A stretch of 64,000 bases of DNA from UBA6168 sp039819485. Its GTDB lineage: Bacteria > Bacteroidota > Bacteroidia > Chitinophagales > Saprospiraceae. Both the position numbers and the translations under genes were made by a program. Numbering within the stretch: position 1 is the first letter of the stretch; the number at the start of each line of letters is the position of its first letter. The stretch spans positions 62,001-126,000 of the forward strand of contig JBCBRY010000003.1 in NCBI GenBank assembly GCA_039819485.1. Direction: 5' to 3'. Under the pieces are notes generated by a model. That model saw nothing but the letters and a program-made list of their open reading frames with translations. It did not search any database and was not told the origin of the DNA. Shown one piece after another: positions 18,040 through 26,691 of this stretch.

Positions 18040-20568
18040 ATGCATAAAACGATCACTTTTATCTTGGCTGCCCTTGCCATGACCGTTAATGCCCAGCTCC
18101 AACGGCCAAATGATTTCCTCCCCCACCATCTCGGCGAACAATTCACGGAACACGCCACTTTGGTCGACTATTACGAGCATGTAGCAGCAAATAGTGACCG
18201 GGTGCAACTACAGGAATTTGGACGAACCTACCAACAGCGGCCACAAATCTTAGCCGTTGTATCTACTCCCGAAAACCTAGATCGTATTGAAGAAATCAGA
18301 TTGAATAACCTCCGGCACGCTGGGATAGAAAGCGGCGAAGTAACGATCGGCGAGCCTATCACTTTTGTATGGCTGGGTTTCAGCGTGCACGGTAACGAAG
18401 CGGCAGGGTCGGAAGCTTCCATGCAGGTAATTTATGACCTCGCCGACCCGTCCAATGCCAATTCCTCCGAATGGTTGAAAAACACGGTAGTGCTGATCGA
18501 GCCATCGGCCAACCCCGACGGCTACAGCCGCTACACCTCCTGGTACCGCCAAGCCAGCCCCGATGAACCAGATCCTGCACCCCAGGCCCGGGAACACAAC
18601 GAACCCTGGCCAGGCGGACGGGTCAATCATTATTTGTTTGACCTTAATCGGGACTGGGCCTGGACGACCCAGCGGGAAAGCCAAAACCGGATCGCCGTTT
18701 ATAATCAATGGCTGCCGCATGTGGTAGCCGACCTGCATGAACAGTTTTACAACTCGCCTTATTATTTTGCACCGGCGGCGCAACCTTACCATAAATATAT
18801 CACTGACTGGCAATCAGATTTTCAAGTAGAAATCGGTAAAAACCACGCCCATTATTTTGATGAAAATGGCTGGTTGTATTTTACCAAGGAAGTATTCGAC
18901 CTGCTTTATCCAAGTTACGGCGACACTTACCCTACTTTCAATGGTGCCATCGGCATGACCTACGAACAGGGCGGCCATTCCCGTGCCGGCCGGGCCATCC
19001 AAATGCAGAACGGTGATATACTGACCCTGCTTGACCGGATCACCCACCATATCACGACGGCGCTTTCTACGGTGGAGATTTCTTCGAAGAATGCCGGCCG
19101 GCTGGTGGAAAATTTCAAGGAATATTTCAATACGTCCAAAAACAACCCTCCCGGCGAGTACAATAGTTTTATTATTAAATCCACCAACCCAATGTATAAA
19201 ATCAAAACCCTGACTCAACTGCTGGACCGGCACGGCATTGAATATGGTCGGGCCGGAGGTGGAGGTGCCTCCGTATCAGGTTATGATTATGCAACCGGAA
19301 GGCTTGGCCGAACAGTTGTCGACGCTGACGACCTGATCATCAGCAGCAATCAGCCAAAAGGCTTATTCGTCCAAGTGCTATTTGAACCGGAGCCGGAGCT
19401 GTTGGATTCATTGACCTACGACATAACAGCATGGTCACTCATGCACGCGCACGGACTGGAAGGGTTGGCCGTGAAACAAATCATCAGCCATGAGGATGGT
19501 TACGACTTTCCAAAAGCAAAAGTCATGGAAAAGGTGGCCAAGACACCCTATGCCTATTTGCTGAAATGGAATTCCATGCAAAGTGCCAAAGTATTGAGTG
19601 AATTGTTGAAGCACCATGTCGTGGTCCGTTATGCCGAGGCCCCTTTTTCCGTAGAAGGAAATTCATACGCGGCCGGTACTTTAATTCTGACCAAAGCTGA
19701 CAACCGAAAACATGAAAATTTTGACAATACCGTTTTGGCCGCCGCCGCAAAATTTGCCGCAGAACTGACCACGGTACAAACAGGATTTGTGGACAGTGGA
19801 AGTGATTTTGGTTCCGGCAGCATGCGTTTGATCAAAAAACCGGAAGTGTTGGTATTGTCGGGTGAAAAAACTTTCAGCAATGAATTTGGTCAGGTTTGGT
19901 TTTATTTCGACAAAGACATTGATTATCCCGCCACCATCATTGATGCAGATCAACTGGGCCGCATCAATTTGGATGATTATAATACCATCGTATTGCCGGA
20001 AGGCTATTTTAGCTGGAATGAAAACAACTTGAACAAAATGAGTGAGTGGGCAAGTGCGGGCGGCCGCATTATCGCCATCGGTGCAGCCAACCGCTCACTG
20101 GCAGGCAAAAATGGATTTTCATTGAAAAAATACGCCAAAGACTCAGATGAGCAATCCGCTAAATCGGAAGCCGAACAAATTGCCCTCGACCACCGGACTG
20201 CAATTTATAAAGACCGGGTGCGGGCCTCTCTAGTCAATAATATGCCGGGCGCTGTCGTACGGGCGAAAGTTGACAATTCCCATCCGTTGGGTTTCGGTTT
20301 AAAGGACTATTATTTTTCCTTAAAAACCGGCAGTAGCTATTACGACCTGGTGAAGGGAGCCTGGAACGTGGGTTTTCTGGAAGATGATTTTATTGCTCAC
20401 GGATTTATTGGTTCCAATTTGAAAAATAAATTAAATAACACCACTATTTTTACCGTACAGAACAAAGGCAATGGCCGGGTCATTTATTTAATTGACAATC
20501 CGTTGTTTCGTTCTTTTTGGGAAGAGGGCAAATTGGTTTTTAGCAATGCGCTTTTTTTAGCGAATTAA
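18040..20568 (+). CDS. M14-family zinc carboxypeptidase, exported
   Basis: The 842-residue protein has a signal peptide (cut near residue 18, VNAQ). The M14 catalytic domain covers about 35-330: zinc ligands H117 and E120 (VHGNEAAGS), the third ligand H233 (DLHEQF) and probable catalytic E309 (MTYEQGG). The substrate-binding stretch SANPDGYSRY (156-165) and DLNRDW (201-206) are also present. The remaining 500 residues include a region resembling class I glutamine-amidotransferase-like or beta-sandwich domains seen in Bacteroidota members. I see no type IX sorting domain, so it is probably periplasmic. It likely trims peptides for nutrition. A strong terminator follows. Confidence 0.9.
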   Translation: MHKTITFILAALAMTVNAQLQRPNDFLPHHLGEQFTEHATLVDYYEHVAANSDRVQLQEFGRTYQQRPQILAVVSTPENLDRIEEIRLNNLRHAGIESGEVTIGEPITFVWLGFSVHGNEAAGSEASMQVIYDLADPSNANSSEWLKNTVVLIEPSANPDGYSRYTSWYRQASPDEPDPAPQAREHNEPWPGGRVNHYLFDLNRDWAWTTQRESQNRIAVYNQWLPHVVADLHEQFYNSPYYFAPAAQPYHKYITDWQSDFQVEIGKNHAHYFDENGWLYFTKEVFDLLYPSYGDTYPTFNGAIGMTYEQGGHSRAGRAIQMQNGDILTLLDRITHHITTALSTVEISSKNAGRLVENFKEYFNTSKNNPPGEYNSFIIKSTNPMYKIKTLTQLLDRHGIEYGRAGGGGASVSGYDYATGRLGRTVVDADDLIISSNQPKGLFVQVLFEPEPELLDSLTYDITAWSLMHAHGLEGLAVKQIISHEDGYDFPKAKVMEKVAKTPYAYLLKWNSMQSAKVLSELLKHHVVVRYAEAPFSVEGNSYAAGTLILTKADNRKHENFDNTVLAAAAKFAAELTTVQTGFVDSGSDFGSGSMRLIKKPEVLVLSGEKTFSNEFGQVWFYFDKDIDYPATIIDADQLGRINLDDYNTIVLPEGYFSWNENNLNKMSEWASAGGRIIAIGAANRSLAGKNGFSLKKYAKDSDEQSAKSEAEQIALDHRTAIYKDRVRASLVNNMPGAVVRAKVDNSHPLGFGLKDYYFSLKTGSSYYDLVKGAWNVGFLEDDFIAHGFIGSNLKNKLNNTTIFTVQNKGNGRVIYLIDNPLFRSFWEEGKLVFSNALFLAN

Positions 20569-20591
20569 TTTTTTTATAACTAAATGCAAAT

Positions 20592-20625
20592 AAAAAAGGG
20601 AGCTGTCACGACAGCTCCCTTTTTT
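20592..20625 (+). terminator. Rho-independent terminator
   Basis: A perfect 15-bp stem (20592-20606 with 20611-20625) with a 4-base loop ends in TTTTTT then ATTT. It closes the carboxypeptidase gene and would also work on the other strand. Confidence 0.93.
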
Positions 20626-20644
20626 ATTTGAAAACCATAAGTAA

Positions 20645-20727
20645 CTCGGATTGTTAATCCGAGAAATATAAGAGTGACACGGGTAGCTGATCCGTGACAA
20701 GCTATACGGATCAGCCATACGTGTTAC
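20645..20727. repeat. Two palindromes of the CGGATTGTTAATCCG family
   Basis: The first hairpin has perfect 8-bp arms (20645-20652, 20656-20663) and shares an identical 18-base word with 51616-51633. The second pairs 20674-20695 with 20706-20727 at 18 of 22 positions and carries a related GATCCGT/ACGGATC core. The element ends 13 bases before the next ATG. Confidence 0.8.
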
Positions 20728-20740
20728 AATAACCATTTTA

Positions 20741-21280
20741 ATGAAAATACATCGCTTATACATGCTCCGCCCCAAAGAACTAAGGGCTATACATGATTCC
20801 ATTGGCGGGAAGTATAGCTTTAAGGAACGGTTTGACCGGGACGGGAACGGTTCTCCTTTTTTATATTACACAGGAGGGCACCCCGAGATTGACGAACTGA
20901 ATGAGAGGTGTGTGGATCAGTTGCGCATTAACTTTGAGGAATTTAAAAACGGCCTGATGCTGGGCATTACAGAGAGGACGGAACCGTATATTATGCCATT
21001 GCGGCCCGAGGAAATATTATCTGTAAAAATTAAATTGCAGGACGAAAAGGTATCACCGCGGCCCGGCTCTTTTTTTAATTGGTTGTTGTCGAAAAAAGTA
21101 CCCCTGGCCTATGCCCGGTTTTTTGCAGGAGCATCGGAGTATGAGGAACCGAAAACATTTTTTTCATTGCACACTTTGGAATATCCGATCCATGCATGGA
21201 TCACTGCTGATGTTTATAAAAAAATAAAAGCGTTTTTTCAAAAGTCATTATTTAAAAGTGTATTGGAAATTGAAAATTAA
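20741..21280 (+). CDS. Hypothetical cytoplasmic protein
   Basis: A 179-residue frame from an ATG with no signal peptide or membrane helix. The sequence is balanced and protein-like, with a conserved-looking centre (LGITERTEPYIMPLRPEEILSV in two parts) and an aromatic C-terminal half (FFNWLLSK, AYARFFAGA). I recognise no family or catalytic motif. It stands alone between a palindromic element and a long hairpin. Confidence 0.65.
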   Translation: MKIHRLYMLRPKELRAIHDSIGGKYSFKERFDRDGNGSPFLYYTGGHPEIDELNERCVDQLRINFEEFKNGLMLGITERTEPYIMPLRPEEILSVKIKLQDEKVSPRPGSFFNWLLSKKVPLAYARFFAGASEYEEPKTFFSLHTLEYPIHAWITADVYKKIKAFFQKSLFKSVLEIEN

Positions 21281-21395
21281 AAATCTGTAACTTTTCATTT
21301 TTTAGAATCATAATAAAGACAAGCATATTTATTTTTTATTTTTACCTGTAATATCATTCTTAAAATAAAGTTTATTTTTAAGCAGGCGATCAAAA

Positions 21396-21478
21396 AAAAA
21401 TGACACTATTCCTTTGCCTGAAAAAGATTTTTCAAGGTTTGGAAAACAAGCAATTGCCAAGGTAAAAGTGTCATTTTT
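21396..21478. repeat. Long imperfect hairpin downstream of the hypothetical gene
   Basis: Outer arms 21396-21407 and 21467-21478 pair perfectly over 12 bp, and the inner part continues with partial pairing. T-rich sequence follows the right arm, so termination of the upstream gene is possible. Confidence 0.6.
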
Positions 21479-21533
21479 ACTGATGCCTAATTTTCCATGC
21501 CTACTTAATTCCTCATTAAAATAAGAAAAACAA

Positions 21534-22265
21534 ATGCGCCTATTGCTTGTACTTGCCTGTCTTTTTTTGTTGAATTGTACTGATAATAAAACAGCTCCAG
21601 AAAATGCAGAAAAACCAAAAACAGAAATAGAAAGTACGACTGCCGTACCGGCTGATTCAATAAAAGATGAGCCAGCCGCCATAGCCCAGGAAAAACCACT
21701 CCCGCCTGATTTTGATACCACCATTTGGGAAGAGGTTGTGCGCCTCGACCCGTCCATCCTGCTCGATCTGCGTTATGCCACTGAAAATAATTTTGTGGAT
21801 GAAAAAATGTACGATTGCGGCCGCTGTTTTTTACGGCCCGACGTAGCCAGGGCGGTAGTGGAAGCTCACCGTTTTTTACAGACAAAAGGATATGGTTTTA
21901 AAATGTACGATTGCTACCGTCCCCGTCCCATTCAATGGAAATTGTGGAACAAAGTCCCCGACCCCCGCTACGTTGCCGACCCGCGTAAAGGCTCCATGCA
22001 CAATCGGGGTGCGGCGGTTGACCTGACGATTGTTGACAGCCTCGGCAACGAGCTGGACATGGGCACTGACTTTGACTATTTTGGTGAAGAAGCATATCAC
22101 AGCTACAACGACCATTCGGATGAAATAGCAAATAATCGTGCACTGCTTTTGGAAACGATGAAAAAGTATAATTTTCGGTCCACTCGAACGGAATGGTGGC
22201 ATTATTCGTACAAACCTAAAAAATACGGCCTGGCCGACTGGCTGTGGGCATGTAAAGGAAGTTGA
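21534..22265 (+). CDS. VanX-type D-Ala-D-Ala dipeptidase lipoprotein
   Basis: The 243-residue protein has a lipobox at C15 (LLNC) and a spacer rich in Ala, Glu and Pro before the peptidase M15D domain (about 62-240). The zinc ligands fit the family: H156 and D163 in SMHNRGAAVDLT and H223 in EWWHY, with catalytic E220. VanX/DdpX enzymes cleave D-Ala-D-Ala. In a Gram-negative lipoprotein this most likely serves peptidoglycan dipeptide recycling in the periplasm, not vancomycin resistance; no vanH or vanA is nearby. The start ATG is preceded by AAGAAAAACA. Confidence 0.9.
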   Translation: MRLLLVLACLFLLNCTDNKTAPENAEKPKTEIESTTAVPADSIKDEPAAIAQEKPLPPDFDTTIWEEVVRLDPSILLDLRYATENNFVDEKMYDCGRCFLRPDVARAVVEAHRFLQTKGYGFKMYDCYRPRPIQWKLWNKVPDPRYVADPRKGSMHNRGAAVDLTIVDSLGNELDMGTDFDYFGEEAYHSYNDHSDEIANNRALLLETMKKYNFRSTRTEWWHYSYKPKKYGLADWLWACKGS

Positions 22266-22312
22266 ACGGTAGTTGGGACCTGAATAACCATTTAGTCATT
22301 TTACCGTTCAAC
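22261..22312. repeat. Inverted repeat overlapping the dipeptidase stop codon
   Basis: Perfect 11-bp arms (22261-22271 and 22302-22312) enclose 30 bases. The left arm includes the TGA stop at 22263-22265, and the right arm ends 42 bases before the next ATG. Confidence 0.65.
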
Positions 22313-22354
22313 CATTCAATTAAAATCAATAACTTCGCCGATCCTAAAATTTTC

Positions 22355-23629
22355 ATGGCGGAAACTAACCAAGATATTATTGCACTGGCGGAAGCCTACG
22401 TCGTCGATTTTTTCAAAAGAAACATCGGAGCCGAATATGTTTTTCATGACATCCAGCATGTGAGAAATGTTGTGGGTGCCGTGAAATTGGTAGGAGAAGG
22501 CTGCGGTATCAATGGCCGGCAAATCGAGTTGCTGCAGCTCGCAGCCTGGTTTCATGACACTGGTTATGTCGAAGGGGCAGAAGGCCACGAAGAGCGCAGC
22601 TGCAAATTTGCAGTGGATTTTTTGTCCAGGCACAATGTGCCGGAGCAAGACCTTGATGTCATTACCCGCTGCATCATGGCGACCAAGCTGCCCTTTAAAC
22701 CGAAGGACCTACTGGAAGAAGTCATGTGCGACGGCGACCTGAGCCATTTAGGGAAAGACATTTATTGGGACCGCTGTGGCCGGCTTCGACAGGAGCTGCT
22801 GATGACGCGGAGTATCATGATGTCGGAACAGGAGTGGATCCAGTTTGAAATAGATTTTATGGGCAACCATCATTATTTCACCGAGGCAGCCCAGGACTTG
22901 TACGGCAAACGGAAAGAAAAACACATCCGGCAACTGGTAAAACAAAAACAGCGTTTGAATCCGACCAAGGTTGACTCCGTCGAGGCTCTTGCTGAACTGG
23001 ATAAATCCAAATTGCCCAAAAAGAAGAAAAAGAAAAAAAATAAACGCCCAAAACTCAAACCTGGAATGTCGCCTTCCGAAGTGGATGTCAAATCATTTGA
23101 CCTGGGTCGAGGAGTGGAAACGATGTATCGGACGACTTACAGGACACACATCAACTTGAGCAGTATCGCCGACAACAAAGCGAATATCATGTTGAGTATC
23201 AATGCCATCGTAATTTCGATCTCGTTGCCGCAATTATTGCCATTACTGTCTGATTCCGCCTATCTGGTGGTGCCGACCATTATGCTGTTGGGCGTCTGCA
23301 TAGTAGCCATCGTGCTGGCGACTCTGTCTACCCGGCCAAAAATCACTGAAGGAAAATTCACCCGGGAGGACATTGAAAAGCGAACGGCCAACCTCTTGTT
23401 TTTTGGTAATTTTTATGAAATGCCTTTTAAAGACTATCACTGGGGCATGATGGAAATGCTGAAGGACCAGGACTTTTTGTATAGTTCCATGACGAAGGAT
23501 TTATATTTCCTCGGTGTTGTTTTGGCTAAAAAATACCGGTATCTGAGCTATTGTTATTCCGTATTCATGTACGGGCTGGTTTTAACGGTATTGGCTTTTA
23601 TCGTCGCCTTTGTATTTTTTTCTCCTTAA
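22355..23629 (+). CDS. HD-domain protein fused to a PycTM-like membrane domain
   Basis: From the ATG at 22355 (MAETNQDIIAL) the protein has 424 residues; upstream in-frame sequence belongs to a palindrome. The N-terminal HD domain (about 15-150) has H31, H35, the HD pair H67-D68, H78 and D126/D128, so a metal-dependent phosphohydrolase is likely. A lysine-rich linker (about 215-236) follows. The C-terminal part matches the PycTM (Pycsar effector transmembrane) domain: TTYRTHINLSSIADNKANIM at 260-279, then membrane helices near 278-295, 302-324 and 405-421. No nucleotide cyclase gene lies beside it; the neighbour is tgt. It may act on a signalling nucleotide at the inner membrane. Confidence 0.85.
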   Translation: MAETNQDIIALAEAYVVDFFKRNIGAEYVFHDIQHVRNVVGAVKLVGEGCGINGRQIELLQLAAWFHDTGYVEGAEGHEERSCKFAVDFLSRHNVPEQDLDVITRCIMATKLPFKPKDLLEEVMCDGDLSHLGKDIYWDRCGRLRQELLMTRSIMMSEQEWIQFEIDFMGNHHYFTEAAQDLYGKRKEKHIRQLVKQKQRLNPTKVDSVEALAELDKSKLPKKKKKKKNKRPKLKPGMSPSEVDVKSFDLGRGVETMYRTTYRTHINLSSIADNKANIMLSINAIVISISLPQLLPLLSDSAYLVVPTIMLLGVCIVAIVLATLSTRPKITEGKFTREDIEKRTANLLFFGNFYEMPFKDYHWGMMEMLKDQDFLYSSMTKDLYFLGVVLAKKYRYLSYCYSVFMYGLVLTVLAFIVAFVFFSP

Positions 23630-23655
23630 AATAATGGGCGAATGAGTAAATGATG

Positions 23656-23722
23656 GAATGAGTGAATTCTACTGCTGACATCATTCACTCATTCACTCAT
23701 TCACTCATTCACTCATTCACCC
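23656..23722. repeat. CATTCACT tandem array with inverted copy, touching the tgt start
   Basis: Four full copies of CATTCACT (23682-23713) and a partial fifth (23714-23720) are preceded by an inverted copy at 23656-23667, so a hairpin can form. A degenerate sixth unit (CATT at 23722-23725) runs into the TTG start codon of tgt at 23724. Confidence 0.9.
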
Positions 23723-23723
23723 A

Positions 23724-24854
23724 TTGGTTTTCCATCTAAAAAATACGGACCCAAACACTTCTGCCAGAGCTGGTATTATCGAAACGGCTCACGGAAAAAT
23801 CGAAACCCCCATCTTCATGCCGGTCGGCACGGCAGGGGCGGTGAAATACATCCATCAGCACGAGCTGAGCGATGAAATCAAGGCGCAGATTATTTTGGGC
23901 AATACCTACCATTTGTACCTGCGCCCAACGATGGAGGTGTTGCGCGGAGCGGGTGGGCTGCATCAATTCATTGGCTGGGATCGGCCCATGTTGACGGACA
24001 GTGGTGGTTACCAGGTTTATTCGCTGAGTGCCAAAAGAAAGATCAAAGAAGAAGGGGTCACTTTTACTTCGCATATTGATGGCTCCAAGCATTTTTTTAG
24101 TCCAGAAGGAGTAATGGATATTCAACGAGAAATCGGAGCCGACATCATCATGGCCTTTGATGAATGTACGCCCTATCCGTGCGAATACCAATACGCTAAA
24201 AACTCGATGGGAATGACCCATCGCTGGCTCAAGCGCTGTTGTGATCGTTTTGACGAAACGGAGCCGCTGTATGGCTATGAGCAAACGTTATTTCCAATTG
24301 TACAAGGAAGTACCTATACAGATCTGCGTAAGCAATCAGCAGAAACAATTGCTTCTTTTGAACGGGACGGCAATGCAATCGGTGGCCTCTCCGTCGGGGA
24401 GCCGGATGAGGAAATGTACGCCATGACCGACCTCGTCTGTGGCATATTACCGAAAGACAAACCCCGCTACCTGATGGGGGTTGGCACGCCGATCAATTTA
24501 TTGGAAAACATTGCCCTCGGCGTTGATATGTTCGACTGTGTACTGCCGACCCGCAATGCCCGCCACGGCATGCTGTACACTTCCAAAGGGATGATTAACA
24601 TCAAAAATGCCAAGTGGAAGGAAGACTTTTCTGTGATTGATGAAGAAAGCACCTGCTGCACCAGCCGTCATCACAGCAAAGCTTACCTGCGGCATTTAAT
24701 CACGAATAAAGAAGCGCTCGGCGCGCAGATTGCTTCCATGCACAACCTTTGTTTTTTCCTTTGGCTGGTAGGGGAGGCAAGGAAGCGGATTATTGCGGGG
24801 GATTTCAGGGAATGGAAGGAGCGGATGGTTAAGGGGATGGCGGTTCGGTTGTGA
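23724..24854 (+). CDS. tgt: Queuine/preQ1 tRNA-guanine transglycosylase
   Basis: The 376-residue enzyme exchanges guanine-34 for preQ1 in tRNAs with GUN anticodons. It carries the general acid/base D92 (TDSGGYQV), the binding motif GGLSVGEP and nucleophile D271 (DCVLPTRNARHG). The start is a TTG inside the tandem array; its product (M)VFHLKNTDP aligns with the usual N-terminus. The structural zinc site is altered: by exact spacing from the nucleophile the four ligands would be S309, C311, S314 and H340, so two of three cysteines are serine. I recall that Bacteroidota enzymes often lack these cysteines. Confidence 0.96.
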   Translation: MVFHLKNTDPNTSARAGIIETAHGKIETPIFMPVGTAGAVKYIHQHELSDEIKAQIILGNTYHLYLRPTMEVLRGAGGLHQFIGWDRPMLTDSGGYQVYSLSAKRKIKEEGVTFTSHIDGSKHFFSPEGVMDIQREIGADIIMAFDECTPYPCEYQYAKNSMGMTHRWLKRCCDRFDETEPLYGYEQTLFPIVQGSTYTDLRKQSAETIASFERDGNAIGGLSVGEPDEEMYAMTDLVCGILPKDKPRYLMGVGTPINLLENIALGVDMFDCVLPTRNARHGMLYTSKGMINIKNAKWKEDFSVIDEESTCCTSRHHSKAYLRHLITNKEALGAQIASMHNLCFFLWLVGEARKRIIAGDFREWKERMVKGMAVRL

Positions 24855-25005
24855 GCAACGAGAAGCTCTTCATTGAATGACCGTAGGGGCCAAATTCATT
24901 CAAAGCGTTTTTGTTTTGTACATAGAAATCGTTGCACGTTATCCGATATTGGAAGTGGGGAGAAGAAAGCACCGGAGGGCACAAATCTTTGGAATAAATG
25001 GACTC

Positions 25006-26391
25006 TTATTCAAGGTAAATAACCTGGGCTGTCAATAGTTTACCTTCCGCCTCTAGGACGCCAACATAAGCTCCGCCGGGCAGGTGGTTTGGAAATTGAA
25101 TGGAAGTTTTATTGAAAGTTATCTTTTTTGTAAAAATCTCCTTTCCCCTTAAATCATATAGCCGAAGGTTGACCAAACCCAACTGCGTAATTCCAGTGAT
25201 GTCCAAAATGGCTCTGTCCTTTATGGGATTGGGATAAATTGAAAAGTCAATGGCCAGGTCATTGATTCTTTCGTAACTATAGACCACCGCTCCAACGGAG
25301 TCGTCTTTTAAAAGGAACAAATTATCTGAAATATTAGACTGGCCGGTAATTACAAAACAGCCGTCTGAGGATTGAGTCATACTTCTTGCATATACAGGTC
25401 CCAGGTTGTGATTTATTTGCTTTGTCCAGAGAACCGTTCCCGAGGTATCGGTTTTAATAATTTTTGCGTTATGTCCGAGGAGTATATAATTACCATCTTC
25501 TATCCGGGCCGCTTGAACCCCAAAATCATTTCCTTCATTGATTTTCTTTCTCCAAAGTAAATCCCCATTCTCGTTTAGTTTGGCCATCCAATAATCTCGA
25601 GAGGTAGATGAATTGGAGTGCATAGCAGTTGCAATATATGCACCATCTGGTTCTTGGAAGATGTTGAGGGCTTCAATGTATTCTCCTTCACTTTCAATAA
25701 TTGCTCTCCACTCCTCTGTTCCTGCGGCATTGGTTTTTATGATCACAACAGCAGGAGGTTTGTTAATGTAACTGTGACTTCTTTCAATTAAAAGAATAAA
25801 TCCTTCATCCAGGGTCGTTTTAACAATATGTCCGTCAATGTTAGCCTCTGTCTCACTGAACTTTTTTTCCCAGATCATATTTCCTGCTGTATCAATCTTT
25901 GATAACCATGCATTGTCTACCGGGCCAGCGCTACCTAACAATATTAAATGATCTTCGTCTGCTTTAGAAATAGACCGGAAGTTGTTAAATTTTGGATCGG
26001 TAACATATTCTCGTTCCCAGATCAAAATACCTGACCCATCAAATTTTCTCAGAGAAGCAGCGCTGCTGTTTCCTGGTACGACCTCCGTTCCCGAGACCAG
26101 GTAGCCGCCATCTGCCAGTTCTATGACCGCGTAGCCGTAAGAATGTACGGCCCCATTCCAGGTAGCCCGCCACTCCTCACTTCCTTCAACATCCGTTTTC
26201 AACAAAAAACCACGATGCTCCATCAGTAAAGAATCATACATTGAGCCAGCAATTACAAAGCCTCCATCGGAACCTTGTATAAGCTGACGAGGAGTAGGTT
26301 GATTGACATCGTATGATCGTTCCCAAAGTTGGGCCGACAGGACATTTGTCAATATTACCAAGAGAGTTGCCGCGATGGTGATACTTTTCAT
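25006..26391 (-). CDS. Secreted repeat protein with type A T9SS sorting domain
   Basis: The 461-residue protein has a signal peptide (cut after residue 20, LSAQ). About seven repeats of roughly 45-50 residues follow, each with a GGFVIAG/GGYLVSG-type strand and an aromatic WERxY/WRKKI strand, as in beta-propellers assembled from hypothetical repeats. The C-terminal type A sorting domain starts near 380 (FSIYPNPIKDRAILDI, then LRLYDLRGKEIF and a final VIYLE). It is exported through the outer membrane by the type IX system and probably attached to surface glycolipid. No catalytic motif is seen. Confidence 0.88.
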   Translation of the reverse strand: MKSITIAATLLVILTNVLSAQLWERSYDVNQPTPRQLIQGSDGGFVIAGSMYDSLLMEHRGFLLKTDVEGSEEWRATWNGAVHSYGYAVIELADGGYLVSGTEVVPGNSSAASLRKFDGSGILIWEREYVTDPKFNNFRSISKADEDHLILLGSAGPVDNAWLSKIDTAGNMIWEKKFSETEANIDGHIVKTTLDEGFILLIERSHSYINKPPAVVIIKTNAAGTEEWRAIIESEGEYIEALNIFQEPDGAYIATAMHSNSSTSRDYWMAKLNENGDLLWRKKINEGNDFGVQAARIEDGNYILLGHNAKIIKTDTSGTVLWTKQINHNLGPVYARSMTQSSDGCFVITGQSNISDNLFLLKDDSVGAVVYSYERINDLAIDFSIYPNPIKDRAILDITGITQLGLVNLRLYDLRGKEIFTKKITFNKTSIQFPNHLPGGAYVGVLEAEGKLLTAQVIYLE

Positions 26392-26691
26392 TGAGTACGT
26401 GTTTTAGCTATTAAAGTGGAAAATGGTGCAACACCTAAAAAATAATCACAAAGCAATATTATTGGATATTTGAGTTCATGAGTAGAGATTGGGGAATAAA
26501 TTTAAAAATAGTTAATGTTTTTAGGCCATTATCCATGTTTTCAATAAGTTAATGAAAGGCAATGGAACAGGTGTTTTGGCCTATTGCCACGTTTAGCACA
26601 CCATAAAGGTTCTATATACAACCTAGTTTATACTTTTGTCTTCCCGAAGATCCGGGATTTTACTCCGTTCAATGTTACTTTTTACAGTCAA
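26392..26691. other. Divergent gap between the propeller protein and lptG
   Basis: This stretch of 300 bases holds the upstream regions of two divergent genes. The lptG frame stays open to 26584, but the part before 26692 does not look coding. Apart from a TAnnTTTG box at 26631 I see nothing definite. Confidence 0.5.
26631..26638 (+). promoter_or_regulatory. Putative -7 promoter box of lptG
   Basis: TACTTTTG matches the Bacteroidota TAnnTTTG element exactly and lies 53 bases before the preferred ATG at 26692. No TTTG is seen at the usual upstream distance, so the call is tentative. Confidence 0.35.

Noticed and set aside
21534..22265. A vancomycin-resistance determinant
   Set aside because: The VanX-type enzyme stands alone, is a lipoprotein and lacks vanH/vanA partners; recycling of cell-wall dipeptide is more likely.
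22262..23629. A Pycsar anti-phage operon
   Set aside because: Only the effector-like membrane domain is present; the neighbours are a dipeptidase and tgt, and no cyclase gene is found.
23656..23722. CRISPR array
   Set aside because: Units are 8 bases with no spacers and no cas genes nearby; the same holds for the array at 42739-42812.
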